Positions 11,492-23,547 are shown, counted from the first letter of the stretch. The stretch is 64,000 nucleotides of DNA from Desulfuromonas soudanensis (GCF_001278055.1 NZ_CP010802.1:1775504-1839503), one strand, 5' to 3'. Numbers and translations are program-made. Notes: generated by a model not told the origin, from the letters alone.

Positions 11492-12247
11492 ATGTCCCCT
11501 CCTGTTATCCCCCTCCTCCTTCTTGCCCTGGTGATCTCTGCCTGCGGCGGGCCGGCCTATAATACCCGCGTCCTCGATTCGCCCTCCACCGCCACTCTCA
11601 AGGGTCACCAGAAACCGTACACGGTCAACGGCCAGCGCTACGATCCGCTCCTCAGTCACGCCGGTTTCATCGAGGATGGCCTGGCCAGCTGGTACGGTAA
11701 GGATTTTCACGGCAAAAAAACCAGCAATGGCGAAACCTACGACATGTACGGCATCTCCGCCGCCCACAAGACCCTCCCCCTCGGGGTCTTTGTGCGGGTG
11801 CACAACCGGAACAACGGCAAGGAGATGGTGGTGAGGATCAATGACCGCGGTCCCTTCGTCAAGGGGCGGATCATCGACCTCTCCTATGCTGCAGCCAAAG
11901 AGCTCGACGTGGTCGGCCCCGGGACGGCTCCTGTGCGCATCGAAGCCCTCGGCTACCAGAGGCGGGACCCTTCGGGGGCGATCAGCTACAATGCGCCGGC
12001 AAGCTACGATTCGGGTCATTTTGCCGTGCAGATCGGCGCCTTTTCCCTTGCCGACAATGCCCGGCGCCTCGCCGGGGAGATGGAGAAACGCTACGGCGCC
12101 GCCGGAGTGCAGACGGGGACGGTCAACGGCGCCCTCTTTCATCGGGTGCGGGTCGGCAGCTTCCGATCCCTCGCCGTGGCCGAGACGACCCGGGATGAGT
12201 TGGAGAGAAGCGGTTATCCGGGTTGCTTCGTGGTGGCGCAGGAATAG
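11492..12247 (+). CDS. rlpA: RlpA-like septal ring lipoprotein with SPOR domain
   Basis: RlpA proteins are outer-membrane lipoproteins that bind denuded peptidoglycan through a SPOR domain; in Pseudomonas the double-psi beta-barrel is a lytic transglycosylase. The 251-residue product has a lipobox ending VISAC with Cys18, a barrel domain at about residues 60-145 (GLASWYGKDFHGKKT; His in SAAHKTLPL and Asp in NDRGPF match the catalytic pair), and a SPOR domain over the last 75 residues (FAVQIGAF...). The start ATG 11492 is set by AAAGGAG at 11476-11482 and by the signal peptide; an upstream in-frame extension from 11426 is not credible. It ends 11 bases before the convergent gene at 12259. Confidence 0.93.
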   Translation: MSPPVIPLLLLALVISACGGPAYNTRVLDSPSTATLKGHQKPYTVNGQRYDPLLSHAGFIEDGLASWYGKDFHGKKTSNGETYDMYGISAAHKTLPLGVFVRVHNRNNGKEMVVRINDRGPFVKGRIIDLSYAAAKELDVVGPGTAPVRIEALGYQRRDPSGAISYNAPASYDSGHFAVQIGAFSLADNARRLAGEMEKRYGAAGVQTGTVNGALFHRVRVGSFRSLAVAETTRDELERSGYPGCFVVAQE

Positions 12248-12258
12248 GACGGAGCGGA

Positions 12259-13050
12259 TCAGCGATCTCGGCGCCGTACCTCATCTTCGACCAGCTTTTT
12301 TTGCCCAGGGGAAAGTCGCTGCGAAGCCAGAAGCTCGTGGAGATCGACGCGGCGCAGGGGGGGCAGGAAGAGCGTGAACCAGACGGGAGGGGTCTTCCGG
12401 TTTTTGAGGATGGCCATTTTCAGGTTGGGGCGGGTTTTCCAGCGGGGATGGCGGGCGATGATCGAAATCGTCTCGGCGGTTCCCTTGGGACCGTTGAGAA
12501 ACTGCAGGATGGAAATTTCTTTCAGGCGGGGGTTGGCCAGGCAGGGCTCCATCAGAAGAGGTTCCCCTTCCTTGAGGAGTTCGCCGACCAGGGTACTCGT
12601 TCCACGCCGGGCGAGGGTCACCTTGTTCCCCAGATCCGTCGTCGGCAGGCGTTGGAGGATGATCCGTTCGGCGGCCAGCTTCTGGTCCGGCGTGACTCCG
12701 GGGAGGTAACAGAGGGTGATGAGCTCGAAGAGAAAGAGTTGTCCGAGGAGGGATTGGACGATCGGCCCGGGGGTCATCGGATTGTAGGCCAGGGCGACCT
12801 TCAGCCGGTGGCTGGAAGCGACCGCTTTGTGCTGGTGAATGGCCTTGAGCAGATCCTCGGTGAGGTCGCGGCGCTTGAGGAGCGCCCGAAGGTGCTCTTC
12901 GCCGAGAGCGGGATTTTTCAGGGCGGCACGCAGCACCTCCGGCGACCCATCCTGCATGAGGGTGAAGAGTTCGTCGCCGCTTTCCGTCAGCGCCCTGTGC
13001 AGCCTCTGTATCAAGGCCGGTTCAAGGTTTCCTTCTGCCCTCTCGCTCAT
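12259..13050 (-). CDS. Hypothetical helical-repeat protein downstream of tgt
   Basis: A 263-residue soluble protein that I cannot name. Its sequence is a succession of amphipathic helices with recurring L-xx-L-xxNP-like units (for example LRAALKNPALGEEHL, LKVALAYNPMTPG, LMEPCLANPRLKE, and RPNLKMAILKNRKTP), reminiscent of leucine-rich-variant or HEAT-like repeats. No signal peptide is seen. It starts 25 bases after the tgt stop on the same strand with a purine-rich GAGGAGGGG before the ATG, so it is probably cotranscribed with tgt. The opposite strand also carries a very long open frame, but that has no recognisable content. Confidence 0.72.
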   Translation of the reverse strand: MSERAEGNLEPALIQRLHRALTESGDELFTLMQDGSPEVLRAALKNPALGEEHLRALLKRRDLTEDLLKAIHQHKAVASSHRLKVALAYNPMTPGPIVQSLLGQLFLFELITLCYLPGVTPDQKLAAERIILQRLPTTDLGNKVTLARRGTSTLVGELLKEGEPLLMEPCLANPRLKEISILQFLNGPKGTAETISIIARHPRWKTRPNLKMAILKNRKTPPVWFTLFLPPLRRVDLHELLASQRLSPGQKKLVEDEVRRRDR

Positions 13051-13074
13051 CCCCTCCTCGCTCTTTCCTTCTCT

Positions 13075-14196
13075 TCAGCCGTCGTCGGAATCGGAAAAAC
13101 CGTAGCTGCCGAGAAACTCTTCCTTGTACCCTTTGAAATTCCCCTCTTCGATTGCCCGTCGCGCTCCGGCCATCATTTCGAGATAGAAGTGAACGTTGTG
13201 GATCGCCGCCAGGATCGCCGAGAGGATCTCGTTGGAATTGTAGAGGTGGTGCAGGTAGGCGCGGGTGAAGTTGCGGCAGCAGTAGCAGCTGCAGGCGGCG
13301 TCCACCGGGTAGAAATCGCGCCGGTAGCGGCGATGGGTGAGGCGGATCTTGCCGCGGCTGGTAAAGAGGGTGGCGCTGCGGGCGTAGCGGGTCGGAATGA
13401 CGCAGTCGAACATGTCGATCCCCCGCTCGACGCTCTCGAGGATATCCTCGGGGAGACCGACCCCCATGAGGTAGCGCGGCTTGTTTTCCGGCAGGAAGGG
13501 GGCCGTGTAGTCGACCACCTTCTTGAGGAGTTCGAGTCCCTCGCCGACGCTCACCCCGCCGATGGCGTAGCCGGGAAAATCCATGGCGGTCAGCTCCCGG
13601 GCGCAATCCCGGCGCAGGTCCTCGTAGACGCTCCCCTGGACGATGCCGAAGAGCGCCTGGTCGCTGCGCGTGTGGGCCTTGAGACATTCATCGGCCCATT
13701 TCAAGGTGGTACGGATCGACTTTGCCGAATAGGCGTGGGTGGCGGGGTAGGGGATGCACTCGTCGAACGCCATGATGATGTCGGCCCCGAGGGCGTTCTG
13801 GATGGTGGTGGCTTCCTTCGGGCCGAGAAAGATCTCCTCGCCGGTGACTTCATGGCGGAAGTAAACCCCTGTTTCGGTAATCTTCTTCTTCGGCAGGGAA
13901 AAAACCTGGAAGCCGCCGCTGTCGGTGAGAATCGGGCGGTGCCAGTTCATGAATTTGTGCAGGCCGCCGGCTTTTTCCACCAGACCTTCGCCGGGCTTGA
14001 GGTGCAGGTGGTAAGTGTTGGAGAGGATGATCTGGGCTCCGGTCTCTTCGACCTGGGCGGGGGTCATGGCCTTCACGGCGCCGTGGGTTCCGACGGGCAT
14101 GAAGATCGGTGTTTCGATGACGCCGTGCGGGGTCTCGAGGCGACCCCTGCGGGCGGCGCTCCCCGGGTCGGTGCACTGCAGAGTAAACTCGAACAT
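13075..14196 (-). CDS. tgt: tRNA-guanine transglycosylase (queuine tRNA-ribosyltransferase)
   Basis: Exchanges G34 for preQ1 in tRNAs with GUN anticodons, a step of queuosine synthesis. The 373-residue protein shows LTDSGGFQVFSL around residue 100, the nucleophile segment MFDCVIPTRYARS around residue 265, and the zinc site CSCYCC with a later His in NVHFYL. All are canonical and the length is normal. The gene is transcribed leftwards, away from sdhC. No other queuosine genes are nearby. Confidence 0.97.
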   Translation of the reverse strand: MFEFTLQCTDPGSAARRGRLETPHGVIETPIFMPVGTHGAVKAMTPAQVEETGAQIILSNTYHLHLKPGEGLVEKAGGLHKFMNWHRPILTDSGGFQVFSLPKKKITETGVYFRHEVTGEEIFLGPKEATTIQNALGADIIMAFDECIPYPATHAYSAKSIRTTLKWADECLKAHTRSDQALFGIVQGSVYEDLRRDCARELTAMDFPGYAIGGVSVGEGLELLKKVVDYTAPFLPENKPRYLMGVGLPEDILESVERGIDMFDCVIPTRYARSATLFTSRGKIRLTHRRYRRDFYPVDAACSCYCCRNFTRAYLHHLYNSNEILSAILAAIHNVHFYLEMMAGARRAIEEGNFKGYKEEFLGSYGFSDSDDG

Positions 14197-14710
14197 GATA
14201 AGTGGCCTTTTAGGGGACAGCGGTCAGGGGAGTACGGGGGCGGAGACCCTCCTTCATCATTGGGCGGGACCTCCTCGGGTGGCGCGACTCTAGCAGAAAC
14301 GGCTCGGGAAAGCAATATCCCGCAGGGGCGGCAAACCTCGTCTTTGCTGGATCTGAGTCGGCCTTCCCCGGGGCCCGATGGCTGCCGGAGATTAACCTAA
14401 CATCGTTTGACAACAGTACACAGTACACAACTTTTCGGTTGACATGTATACGTCGCGAATGTTACTTAAAACCAACTTATTCCCCCGGATGTAAGCGGTT
14501 ATTAATCGTCTGCGCAGTTATTTTTCCCTGTACAAGCTCCCCTTCTTCGGATCGGGCGGAAGGGTTGCCAGAAGGACGGTTTTGGGGGTAACGGGCCGCT
14601 GCCGACGGGGGCGAGGGGTCGTATCAAGGATTTTCTGACAGGGCGGAAGGTTTCCTCCTGTTTTTTCTATGGTCGTTAACATTACTTTTCACAAGGGATG
14701 GGATGATGCC
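14197..14710. other. Divergent intergenic region between tgt and sdhC (no gene)
   Basis: About 510 bases with no convincing gene. On the minus strand a weak promoter for tgt can be read (TTGCTT 14315-14310, 17-base gap, TAGAGT 14292-14287). On the plus strand two TTGACA hexamers (14407-14412 and 14439-14444) lie in an A/T-richer stretch with poor -10 partners, followed by a long G/C-rich leader and a terminator-like hairpin (14639-14666) just before sdhC. A long leader and hairpin suggest that complex II expression is controlled here. Confidence 0.6.
14639..14666 (+). terminator. Terminator-like hairpin in the sdhCAB leader (possible attenuator)
   Basis: CAGG (14639-14642) pairs with CCTG (14657-14660) and GGAA (14645-14648) with TTCC (14652-14655) around a three-base loop, with a small asymmetric internal bulge; six Ts follow at 14661-14666. 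It stands 44 bases before the proposed sdhC start and has no gene before it on this strand for more than 400 bases, so it looks like an attenuator rather than an end-of-gene terminator. Confidence 0.45.
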
Positions 14711-15379
14711 ATGCGATGGTACAAAAGTTCACTAGGTAAGAAGTTTCTTATGGCAATCACGGGGCTGGCGATGGTTGGATTCGTCTTTGCCCACATGGCC
14801 GGAAACCTGACAATCCTCTGGGGAGCGGACGGACTCAACGCTTATGCCGAGCACCTGCGCGCCTTCCCGCCGCTCCTCTACGCCTTCCGGGCGGTTATGG
14901 TCGTGGCCTTCCTCCTTCATCTTTACCTCGGATTTTCCCTCTACCTCGAAAACAAGGCGGCCCGCCCGGTTGCCTATTTTCAAAAGAAGAATCTGCGCGC
15001 GACCTTCTCTTCAGAAAACATGATCTGGACCGGGATCCTCCTCGGGTCCTTCGCCATTTACCATCTGCTTCACTTCACCCTGCACACATTGAACCCCGAA
15101 TTCAACCAGATGGTCGACGTCGCCGGCCGTTTCGATGTCTACCAGATGGTTGTGGTGAGTTTCCAGAAATTTTCCGTGGCCCTTCTCTACGTGGCCGCCA
15201 TGGTCGTTCTGCTGCTGCACCTGCGTCACGGGATTCAGAGTTTCTTCCAGTCCCTCGGTCTGACCAACGATGCCACATTGCCCCTGCTGACCACCGGTGG
15301 TCGGTGGGCTGCCGGCCTCGTCGCGATCGGGTTCCTCGTCGCACCCGTTTTAGTCTACTTTGGCGCATTGAATCTCTAG
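14711..15379 (+). CDS. sdhC: Succinate dehydrogenase/fumarate reductase cytochrome b subunit
   Basis: The membrane anchor of complex II, binding haem and quinone. The 222-residue protein has five predicted membrane helices and histidines in FAHMAGN, LLHLYLG, YHLLHF and HLRHGIQS that suit the two b haems of a type B enzyme. In this type one polypeptide replaces SdhC plus SdhD, and no SdhD gene is present. I prefer ATG 14711 (GGGA at 14700-14703) over the in-frame ATG 14669, because 14669 directly follows a terminator-like hairpin and has no ribosome-binding site. sdhA starts 12 bases after the stop. Confidence 0.93.
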   Translation: MRWYKSSLGKKFLMAITGLAMVGFVFAHMAGNLTILWGADGLNAYAEHLRAFPPLLYAFRAVMVVAFLLHLYLGFSLYLENKAARPVAYFQKKNLRATFSSENMIWTGILLGSFAIYHLLHFTLHTLNPEFNQMVDVAGRFDVYQMVVVSFQKFSVALLYVAAMVVLLLHLRHGIQSFFQSLGLTNDATLPLLTTGGRWAAGLVAIGFLVAPVLVYFGALNL

Positions 15380-15391
15380 GGGGTAATTACA

Positions 15392-17307
<1,916 letters not shown>

Positions 17308-17308
<1 letters not shown>

Positions 17309-18057
17309 TGAATTTGACACTGCACGTTTGGCGCCAGGCGAACGCCAAGGACAAGGGGAAGCTGGAGAAATACGCAGCGAACGATATCAGCCCCGACATG
17401 TCTTTTCTCGAAATGCTCGACGTCGTTAACGAAGACCTTATCGCCAAGGGGATCGAGCCGATCGTCTTCGACCACGACTGCCGCGAGGGGATCTGCGGGA
17501 CCTGCTCTCAGGTCATCAACGGCATTGCCCATGGCCCCGATGATCTGGTCACGGCCTGCCAGCTGCATATGCGCAAATTCAACGATGGCGATCATATTTT
17601 CCTCGAGCCCTGGCGCTCCCGGGCTTTTCCTGTCATCAAGGACCTGATGGTCGACCGCGGCGCCTTCGACCGCATCATCCAGGCTTACGGCTACACCTCG
17701 GCCCGGACGGGTGGCGTTCCCGACGGCAACGCCGTGACCATCTCCAAGGTCAATGCCGAACGGTCGATGGATGCTGCTGCCTGTATCGGCTGCGGCGCCT
17801 GCGTGGCCGCCTGCCCCAACGGCTCGGCCATGCTCTTTACCGCCGCCAAGGTCGCTCACCTCGGTCTTCTCCCCCAGGGCGAAGTCGAAGCGGCACGCCG
17901 TGTCCGGGCGATGGTCGAGCAAATGGACAAGGAAGGGTTTGGTGCCTGCACCAACCACTATGAGTGCGAAGCAGCGTGCCCGAAAGGGATCAAGGTCACC
18001 TTCATCTCCCGGATGAACCGCGAACTGGCCAAGACCCTCCCCATGGCCCATATCTGA
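17308..18057 (+). CDS. sdhB: Succinate dehydrogenase/fumarate reductase iron-sulfur subunit
   Basis: Carries electrons between the flavin and quinone sites through three clusters. In the 249-residue product the [2Fe-2S] ligands are in CREGICGTC plus a later ACQLHM, and the [4Fe-4S] and [3Fe-4S] ligands are in [14 protein letters not shown] and in [14 protein letters not shown]. Together these make the expected set. The ATG shares its first base with the sdhA stop codon, implying translational coupling. A strong terminator follows 48 bases after the stop. Confidence 0.96.
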
Positions 18058-18104
18058 GAATAGGCTTCATTTTTCATTGACCGGCCTGTGCCGGTCCTCC
18101 CTCT

Positions 18105-18133
18105 GGGCGGGTCTTTTGACCCGCCCTTTTTTT
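18105..18133 (+). terminator. Intrinsic terminator of sdhCAB
   Basis: A perfect nine-pair G/C-rich stem (18105-18113 with 18118-18126), a TTTT loop and seven Ts (18127-18133). It closes the sdhCAB operon. Confidence 0.92.
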
Positions 18134-18177
18134 AACTGCGAAAAAGACCGCAACGTCCCGGGGAGTGACTTAACCGC

Positions 18178-19131
18178 ATGTTTTTCCATGACAGTCCCGA
18201 ATCGCTGGCCGGCGTGGAATTCTCCCGGATCCATTTCCTTCTAGAATTCCAGGAACCCTTTACGGTGGACTCGGCTATCCTCCTCTCCCTGCGTCGCGAT
18301 CTGCTCCGGGCAGCCCGGCATGCCCTCGGCGTCGACCGCGTAGGGAGGGGGGGGGAGGCCTTTGCGGCCCTTTTTGATCCCCCCCTCTTTTCCGATCCGG
18401 TCCTGGTGCGTCGGCATCAACGACCCGCCCCCGGTTTTGTCCTCCACCCTTCGCCTGGAGAAGTTCGAGCCTATGATTGCGGCGATACCCTGCGATTGCC
18501 GGTCCTGCTCCTGGGCACGGCCGTGCAGCAGCTCGGCGATTTTGCCGCAACCCTCCAAAAACTTGGGCAAATGGGGCTTTGCCGTGGCGAAGGGCTCTTC
18601 GATCTGGTCGCCATCGAGGCCGAAGATCCCTCGGGGGATCAGCGCTGCCTCTGGCAAGAAGGTTCCGACCTCGGTCATATGGCGCCGCCAATCATAGACA
18701 CCCCCTGGTGGCTGGCTCGGCGGGATTTCTCCGGTCGGGAATTGTCTCTGGAATTCCTCACTCCGGCCAGGCTTCTGTCCGGCGGCAAACCCCTCTTTCG
18801 CCCCAATTTCACCCAGATCTTTCCATTTGTGCTGCGGCGGGTGACCTCGATGATCGCTGCCCACTGTCATTGCGAGATCGTAGGTGACCCCGATCCGCTC
18901 CTTCGCGCCGCCCGATCTCTTGAAGAAATCGACAATGGACTCGAGTGGCGGGACTACAAGCTTCTCGAGAGAGCCGACCGCGATCAGGAGATCGGCGGCT
19001 TGGTCGGGTCCTTGCGCCTGGCGGGGGACGCTCTCGACGCGATTCTCTGGGTGCTGCACCTCGGCTCCCTCTTCAATGTCGGAAAAAATGCCGCCTACGG
19101 GTCAGGATGCTACCGTCTTGCGGCGCCTTGA
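18178..19131 (+). CDS. Stand-alone Cas6-type CRISPR RNA-processing RAMP protein (DUF2276-like)
   Basis: Resembles the Cas6 endoribonucleases that cut CRISPR precursor RNA. In the 317-residue product the middle contains a GDTLRLPVLLLGTA...LGQMGLCRG arrangement and the C-terminus ends in VGKNAAYGSGCYRL, the glycine-rich loop typical of this Cas6/RAMP group. Recognition is from remembered family patterns. The opposite strand has an open frame of 272 codons over the same bases, but it carries no recognisable motif. No other cas gene and no repeat array occurs in the window, so the protein either serves arrays elsewhere or has another RNA substrate. It starts 45 bases after the sdhCAB terminator; a GGGGAG lies 12 bases before the ATG, which is rather far. 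Confidence 0.72.
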   Translation: MFFHDSPESLAGVEFSRIHFLLEFQEPFTVDSAILLSLRRDLLRAARHALGVDRVGRGGEAFAALFDPPLFSDPVLVRRHQRPAPGFVLHPSPGEVRAYDCGDTLRLPVLLLGTAVQQLGDFAATLQKLGQMGLCRGEGLFDLVAIEAEDPSGDQRCLWQEGSDLGHMAPPIIDTPWWLARRDFSGRELSLEFLTPARLLSGGKPLFRPNFTQIFPFVLRRVTSMIAAHCHCEIVGDPDPLLRAARSLEEIDNGLEWRDYKLLERADRDQEIGGLVGSLRLAGDALDAILWVLHLGSLFNVGKNAAYGSGCYRLAAP

Positions 19132-19176
19132 CCGAGTTTTCCCGGTAGAGATTGTCACCGATGGTTCTCCTGTGGC

Positions 19177-19204
19177 TTGCCAGATGTTATCCAGCCGGTA
19201 TACT
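19177..19204 (+). promoter_or_regulatory. Sigma-70-type promoter for the zinc-ribbon gene and ftsH
   Basis: TTGCCA (19177-19182), a 16-base spacer and TATACT (19199-19204): five of six consensus bases in each box. It lies 38 bases before the gene at 19242. Confidence 0.65.
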
Positions 19205-19241
19205 TTTGGCGAAATGGCAGTAATTTCAAGGAGGTGATGCG

Positions 19242-19550
19242 ATGACAAATGCCTGGGACGAGCGCAAAAAAGCACTGGAAAATGAATTTTTTCATCGCCT
19301 TGAGCAGGAAAAGATCGAGAAGATGAAGGAGGAGGCCCGTGAACAATCGATTCGCCAGGTCTGCCTGGGACGTTGTCCCAAATGCGGCGAGGCGATCGTA
19401 CCGATGATCTTCCGCGGCGTTCCTCTGGACAAGTGTCCCGGTTGCGGCGGCGTCTGGCTGGGGCCGAAAGATATCCAGATTCTGGCCGAAAAGGATCATC
19501 GCACCTGGTTTGACAAGTGGTTCAGGGGGGAGGAAGGGGAGGGGGAGTAG
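19242..19550 (+). CDS. Small TFIIB-type zinc-ribbon protein
   Basis: A 102-residue soluble protein with a charged N-terminal helix (about 40 residues) and a zinc ribbon made of CPKCGE and CPGCGGVWLG separated by about 20 residues, then an acidic tail (RGEEGEGE). This matches the zf-TFIIB family of uncharacterised bacterial proteins. The ribosome-binding site AAGGAGGTGAT (19228-19238) is nearly a perfect complement of the 16S rRNA end, suggesting strong translation. ftsH begins 97 bases downstream, so the two may be cotranscribed. Function unknown. Confidence 0.82.
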   Translation: MTNAWDERKKALENEFFHRLEQEKIEKMKEEAREQSIRQVCLGRCPKCGEAIVPMIFRGVPLDKCPGCGGVWLGPKDIQILAEKDHRTWFDKWFRGEEGEGE

Positions 19551-19647
19551 ACGGAAACCGGGACGGCTTCATCTGCCGCAGGGGGTTTTCCCCGTCCTGA
19601 GGTTCAACCGGTTCGAGGTAGGCGCCGGACGACTTCGCGGAGTCACC

Positions 19648-21519
19648 ATGCAGAAAAATATCATGCGACAGTTGTTTCTTGTCCTTTTGCTGGTGGTGGG
19701 CTTCAACTACCTCTATCTGGCCATGGCCCCACCCCCGCCAGTTAAAACGACCCCCCTCAGCTACAGCCGCTTCAAGACCGAACTGCAGCAGGGAAACGTG
19801 CAGGAAATCACCGTTCAGGGGAGTGACCTGCGCGGTTCTTTCAAGTCACCGATCGTTGTCGGGGATGTGGACGACAAGGGGACTCCCCGCCAATACAGCC
19901 GCTTCACGACGCTTCTCCCTCCTTTCCAGGATTCCCAACTCCTGACGGACCTGGAAAAACAGGGGGTTGAAATCAATATTCAACCGGAGCAGGAACCCTC
20001 TCCCTGGACCAGCGTCCTGGTCTATCTTCTCCCCTGGGTTCTGATCATCGGCGTCTGGTGGTTCATTCTCAAGGGGATGCGCGGCCGCGGCGGCCCCGGT
20101 GGCGGGATTATGGGGAGTTTTGCCAAATCCGGCGCCCGCCTCTACAGCAGGGAAACCTCCAGCGTCACCTTTGCCGATGTGGCCGGGCTTGAAGAGGCCA
20201 AGCAGGAGTTGACGGAAATCGTCGAGTTTTTGCGCAATCCGAAGAAGTTCACCCGCCTCGGCGGCAAGGTGCCGCGGGGGGTGCTGCTGGTCGGACCTCC
20301 GGGGACCGGCAAGACCCTGTTGGCCAGGGCCGTCGCCGGAGAAGCCGGTGTCCCCTTCTACTCCATCTCCGCCTCCCAGTTCATCGAAATGTTTGTCGGC
20401 GTCGGGGCCAGTCGCGTCCGGGATCTTTTCGAAAGCGCCAAGAAGAGCGCCCCGAGTATTATTTTTATCGATGAACTCGATGCCGTCGGCCGCGCCAGGG
20501 GGACAGGGCTGGGCGGCGGAAACGACGAGCGTGAGCAGACCTTGAATCAGCTGTTGTCGGAACTGGACGGCTTCGATCCCCACGCCGAGGTGGTGGTCAT
20601 GTCGGCGACAAACCGTCCCGACGTCCTCGATACGGCTCTTTTGCGACCGGGACGTTTTGATCGACAGGTCGTGGTCGACCGTCCCGACTGGCGGGCCCGC
20701 GAACAGATCCTCCGGGTTCATACCCGTCAGGTTCCTCTGGCGGAGGATGTGGATCTCATGGTGATCGCCCGGGGAACGCCGGGGATGTGCGGCGCCGATC
20801 TGGAGAGCCTGGTCAACGAGGCGGCCTTGATTGCCGCCCGGGAAAATTCCCCGAATGTGGCGATGACGCACATGGAGCGAGCCAAGGATCGCCTTCTGAT
20901 GGGGGTGGAACGCAAACTTGTCCTTTCGGAAAAGGAAAAACGCATTACCGCCTATCATGAAGCTGGACATACTCTGGTGGCCAAACTGACTCCGGGGGCC
21001 GATCCGATTCACAAGGTCACCATTATTCCCCGGGGGCAGGCCCTCGGGGTGACCCAGCAGCTCCCGGTGGACGACCGCTATCATTATCAGCAGGAGTTCC
21101 TTCTGTCGCGCATCGCCGTCAGTCTCGGCGGGCGGGCCGCCGAACAGGCCATATTCGGCGAATACTCGACAGGGGCCCAGAGCGATCTGAAGCAGGTCGC
21201 CGAACTGGCAGAAAAAATGGTCTGCCAGTGGGGGATGAGCGAAAAAATCGGCCCCCTGACCTTCAGCCGTGGTGAGGAGCATCCCTTTCTCGGCCGCAAA
21301 CTGGCGACCGACAAGACCTTCAGCGAACAAATGGCCTGGATTATCGACCAGGAGATCGAAAAGATCGTCAAGGAAGGGGCGCGGCGGGCCGAAAAGGTCA
21401 TCGGCGAAAATCTAAATCTCCTGGAAAAGCTGGCCGAGGCCCTTCTCGAAGAGGAGGTCCTGGATAACAATCGCGTCGAGCAGATTCTCGCCTCGGCTGG
21501 AGGGACGGTGGAAAAATAA
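19648..21519 (+). CDS. ftsH: ATP-dependent zinc metalloprotease FtsH
   Basis: A hexameric inner-membrane AAA+ protease that degrades membrane and short-lived regulatory proteins, including LpxC in E. coli. The 623-residue product has two membrane segments (about residues 7-28 and 115-136) flanking a periplasmic domain, Walker A GPPGTGKT at 216-223, Walker [12 protein letters not shown], the arginine-finger region RPGRFDRQ, and the zinc site HEAGH with His437, Glu438 and His441. ATG 19648 with GGAG at 19639-19642 is chosen; the frame is open 46 codons further up without similarity. Its control of LpxC would link it to the lipid A genes later in this window, though that is inference. Confidence 0.96.
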   Translation: MQKNIMRQLFLVLLLVVGFNYLYLAMAPPPPVKTTPLSYSRFKTELQQGNVQEITVQGSDLRGSFKSPIVVGDVDDKGTPRQYSRFTTLLPPFQDSQLLTDLEKQGVEINIQPEQEPSPWTSVLVYLLPWVLIIGVWWFILKGMRGRGGPGGGIMGSFAKSGARLYSRETSSVTFADVAGLEEAKQELTEIVEFLRNPKKFTRLGGKVPRGVLLVGPPGTGKTLLARAVAGEAGVPFYSISASQFIEMFVGVGASRVRDLFESAKKSAPSIIFIDELDAVGRARGTGLGGGNDEREQTLNQLLSELDGFDPHAEVVVMSATNRPDVLDTALLRPGRFDRQVVVDRPDWRAREQILRVHTRQVPLAEDVDLMVIARGTPGMCGADLESLVNEAALIAARENSPNVAMTHMERAKDRLLMGVERKLVLSEKEKRITAYHEAGHTLVAKLTPGADPIHKVTIIPRGQALGVTQQLPVDDRYHYQQEFLLSRIAVSLGGRAAEQAIFGEYSTGAQSDLKQVAELAEKMVCQWGMSEKIGPLTFSRGEEHPFLGRKLATDKTFSEQMAWIIDQEIEKIVKEGARRAEKVIGENLNLLEKLAEALLEEEVLDNNRVEQILASAGGTVEK

Positions 21520-21572
21520 CCCCCCCGGGAAGGTTTCTCCCCGGGGCAGACGGATCAAGGGAGGGGGCAAGT

Positions 21573-21974
21573 ATGCTGGGATTGGTGATGGTGGCTGCGG
21601 GTGCTGTCGCGGCCGGATTTTACGGATACCGCAGACTGCAGTCGATCGAGAAGGAAATCCGCAGCGACATGACGGCGGCTTCGGCGAGCCGTGACGCCGA
21701 AGGGAGGGGCGCAGAGGAGAGCGTGCCACCTGTGGCGGCCGGTCGCAGGGAAGTGGCAGCAGAGATGAAGCCGCCTTCCGAAACCGGGTCCTCTCTCGAT
21801 GACCGGCTGAAGGAGGCGGTGAGCAAGGAGCCGGGGATTCTTCAGACGACCCTTTATGAGCGGTTCCCCGAGGTCAAAACACGGGTCTTGCAACAGACGC
21901 TTCTGAAAATGGACCGGGAAGGGAGGCTGCGGCGTGTCCGTGAAGGGGGGAGCTACTCCCTTTATCCGGGATGA
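21573..21974 (+). CDS. Small membrane-anchored protein with winged-helix-like C-terminus
   Basis: Not recognised. The 133-residue product has one N-terminal membrane segment (about residues 3-20), a charged, Ala/Glu-rich linker to about residue 75, and a C-terminal 60-residue part (DRLKEAVSKEPGILQTTLYE... to SYSLYPG) whose helix pattern resembles a winged helix as found in small DNA-binding or protein-interaction modules. A purine-rich AGGGAGGGGG precedes the ATG. It follows ftsH by 53 bases and ends just before a strong terminator, so it is probably the last gene of the ftsH transcript. Confidence 0.62.
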   Translation: MLGLVMVAAGAVAAGFYGYRRLQSIEKEIRSDMTAASASRDAEGRGAEESVPPVAAGRREVAAEMKPPSETGSSLDDRLKEAVSKEPGILQTTLYERFPEVKTRVLQQTLLKMDREGRLRRVREGGSYSLYPG

Positions 21975-21991
21975 GCTTTTAAGGACCAAAA

Positions 21992-22029
21992 CGAAAAAAG
22001 GCCTGCGGTATTCCGCAGGCCTTTTTTCG
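21992..22029. terminator. Bidirectional intrinsic terminator between the ftsH unit and eno
   Basis: A perfect 17-pair palindrome (21992-22008 with 22013-22029) with a TATT loop; the stem begins with six As and ends with six Ts, so it works as an intrinsic terminator on both strands. It serves the plus-strand small membrane protein and the convergent eno. Confidence 0.95.
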
Positions 22030-22054
22030 TTGTCCGACAGGAGGTTTTCTGGAA

Positions 22055-23404
<1,350 letters not shown>

Positions 23405-23547
23405 TCATATTTATAACACAATGATGGTAAATTGGAACCCCTTTTTCGCCGGAGAAGGGGAGCACCCCTTTGTCAAAAATGATTGATTTTGCACCGGGTC
23501 GGTGCTAATGTTCACCCTTGAATCTAAGGGAAACCAAAGGGATTTTT

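Noticed and set aside
12223-14400. 725-codon plus-strand open frame opposite tgt and the helical-repeat gene
   Set aside because: tgt is unmistakable on the minus strand and the plus-strand translation shows no family features.
14669-14710. ATG 14669 as the sdhC start
   Set aside because: It directly follows a terminator-like hairpin and T-run and has no ribosome-binding site; the 14-residue extension is not typical of the family.
18241-19059. 272-codon minus-strand frame opposite the Cas6-like gene
   Set aside because: No recognisable motif, while the plus-strand product carries a Cas6-like C-terminal loop. This is the least secure of the strand choices.
17900-22050. CRISPR array near the Cas6-like gene
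   Set aside because: Scanned for regularly spaced direct repeats of 24-40 bases; none seen here or elsewhere in the window.
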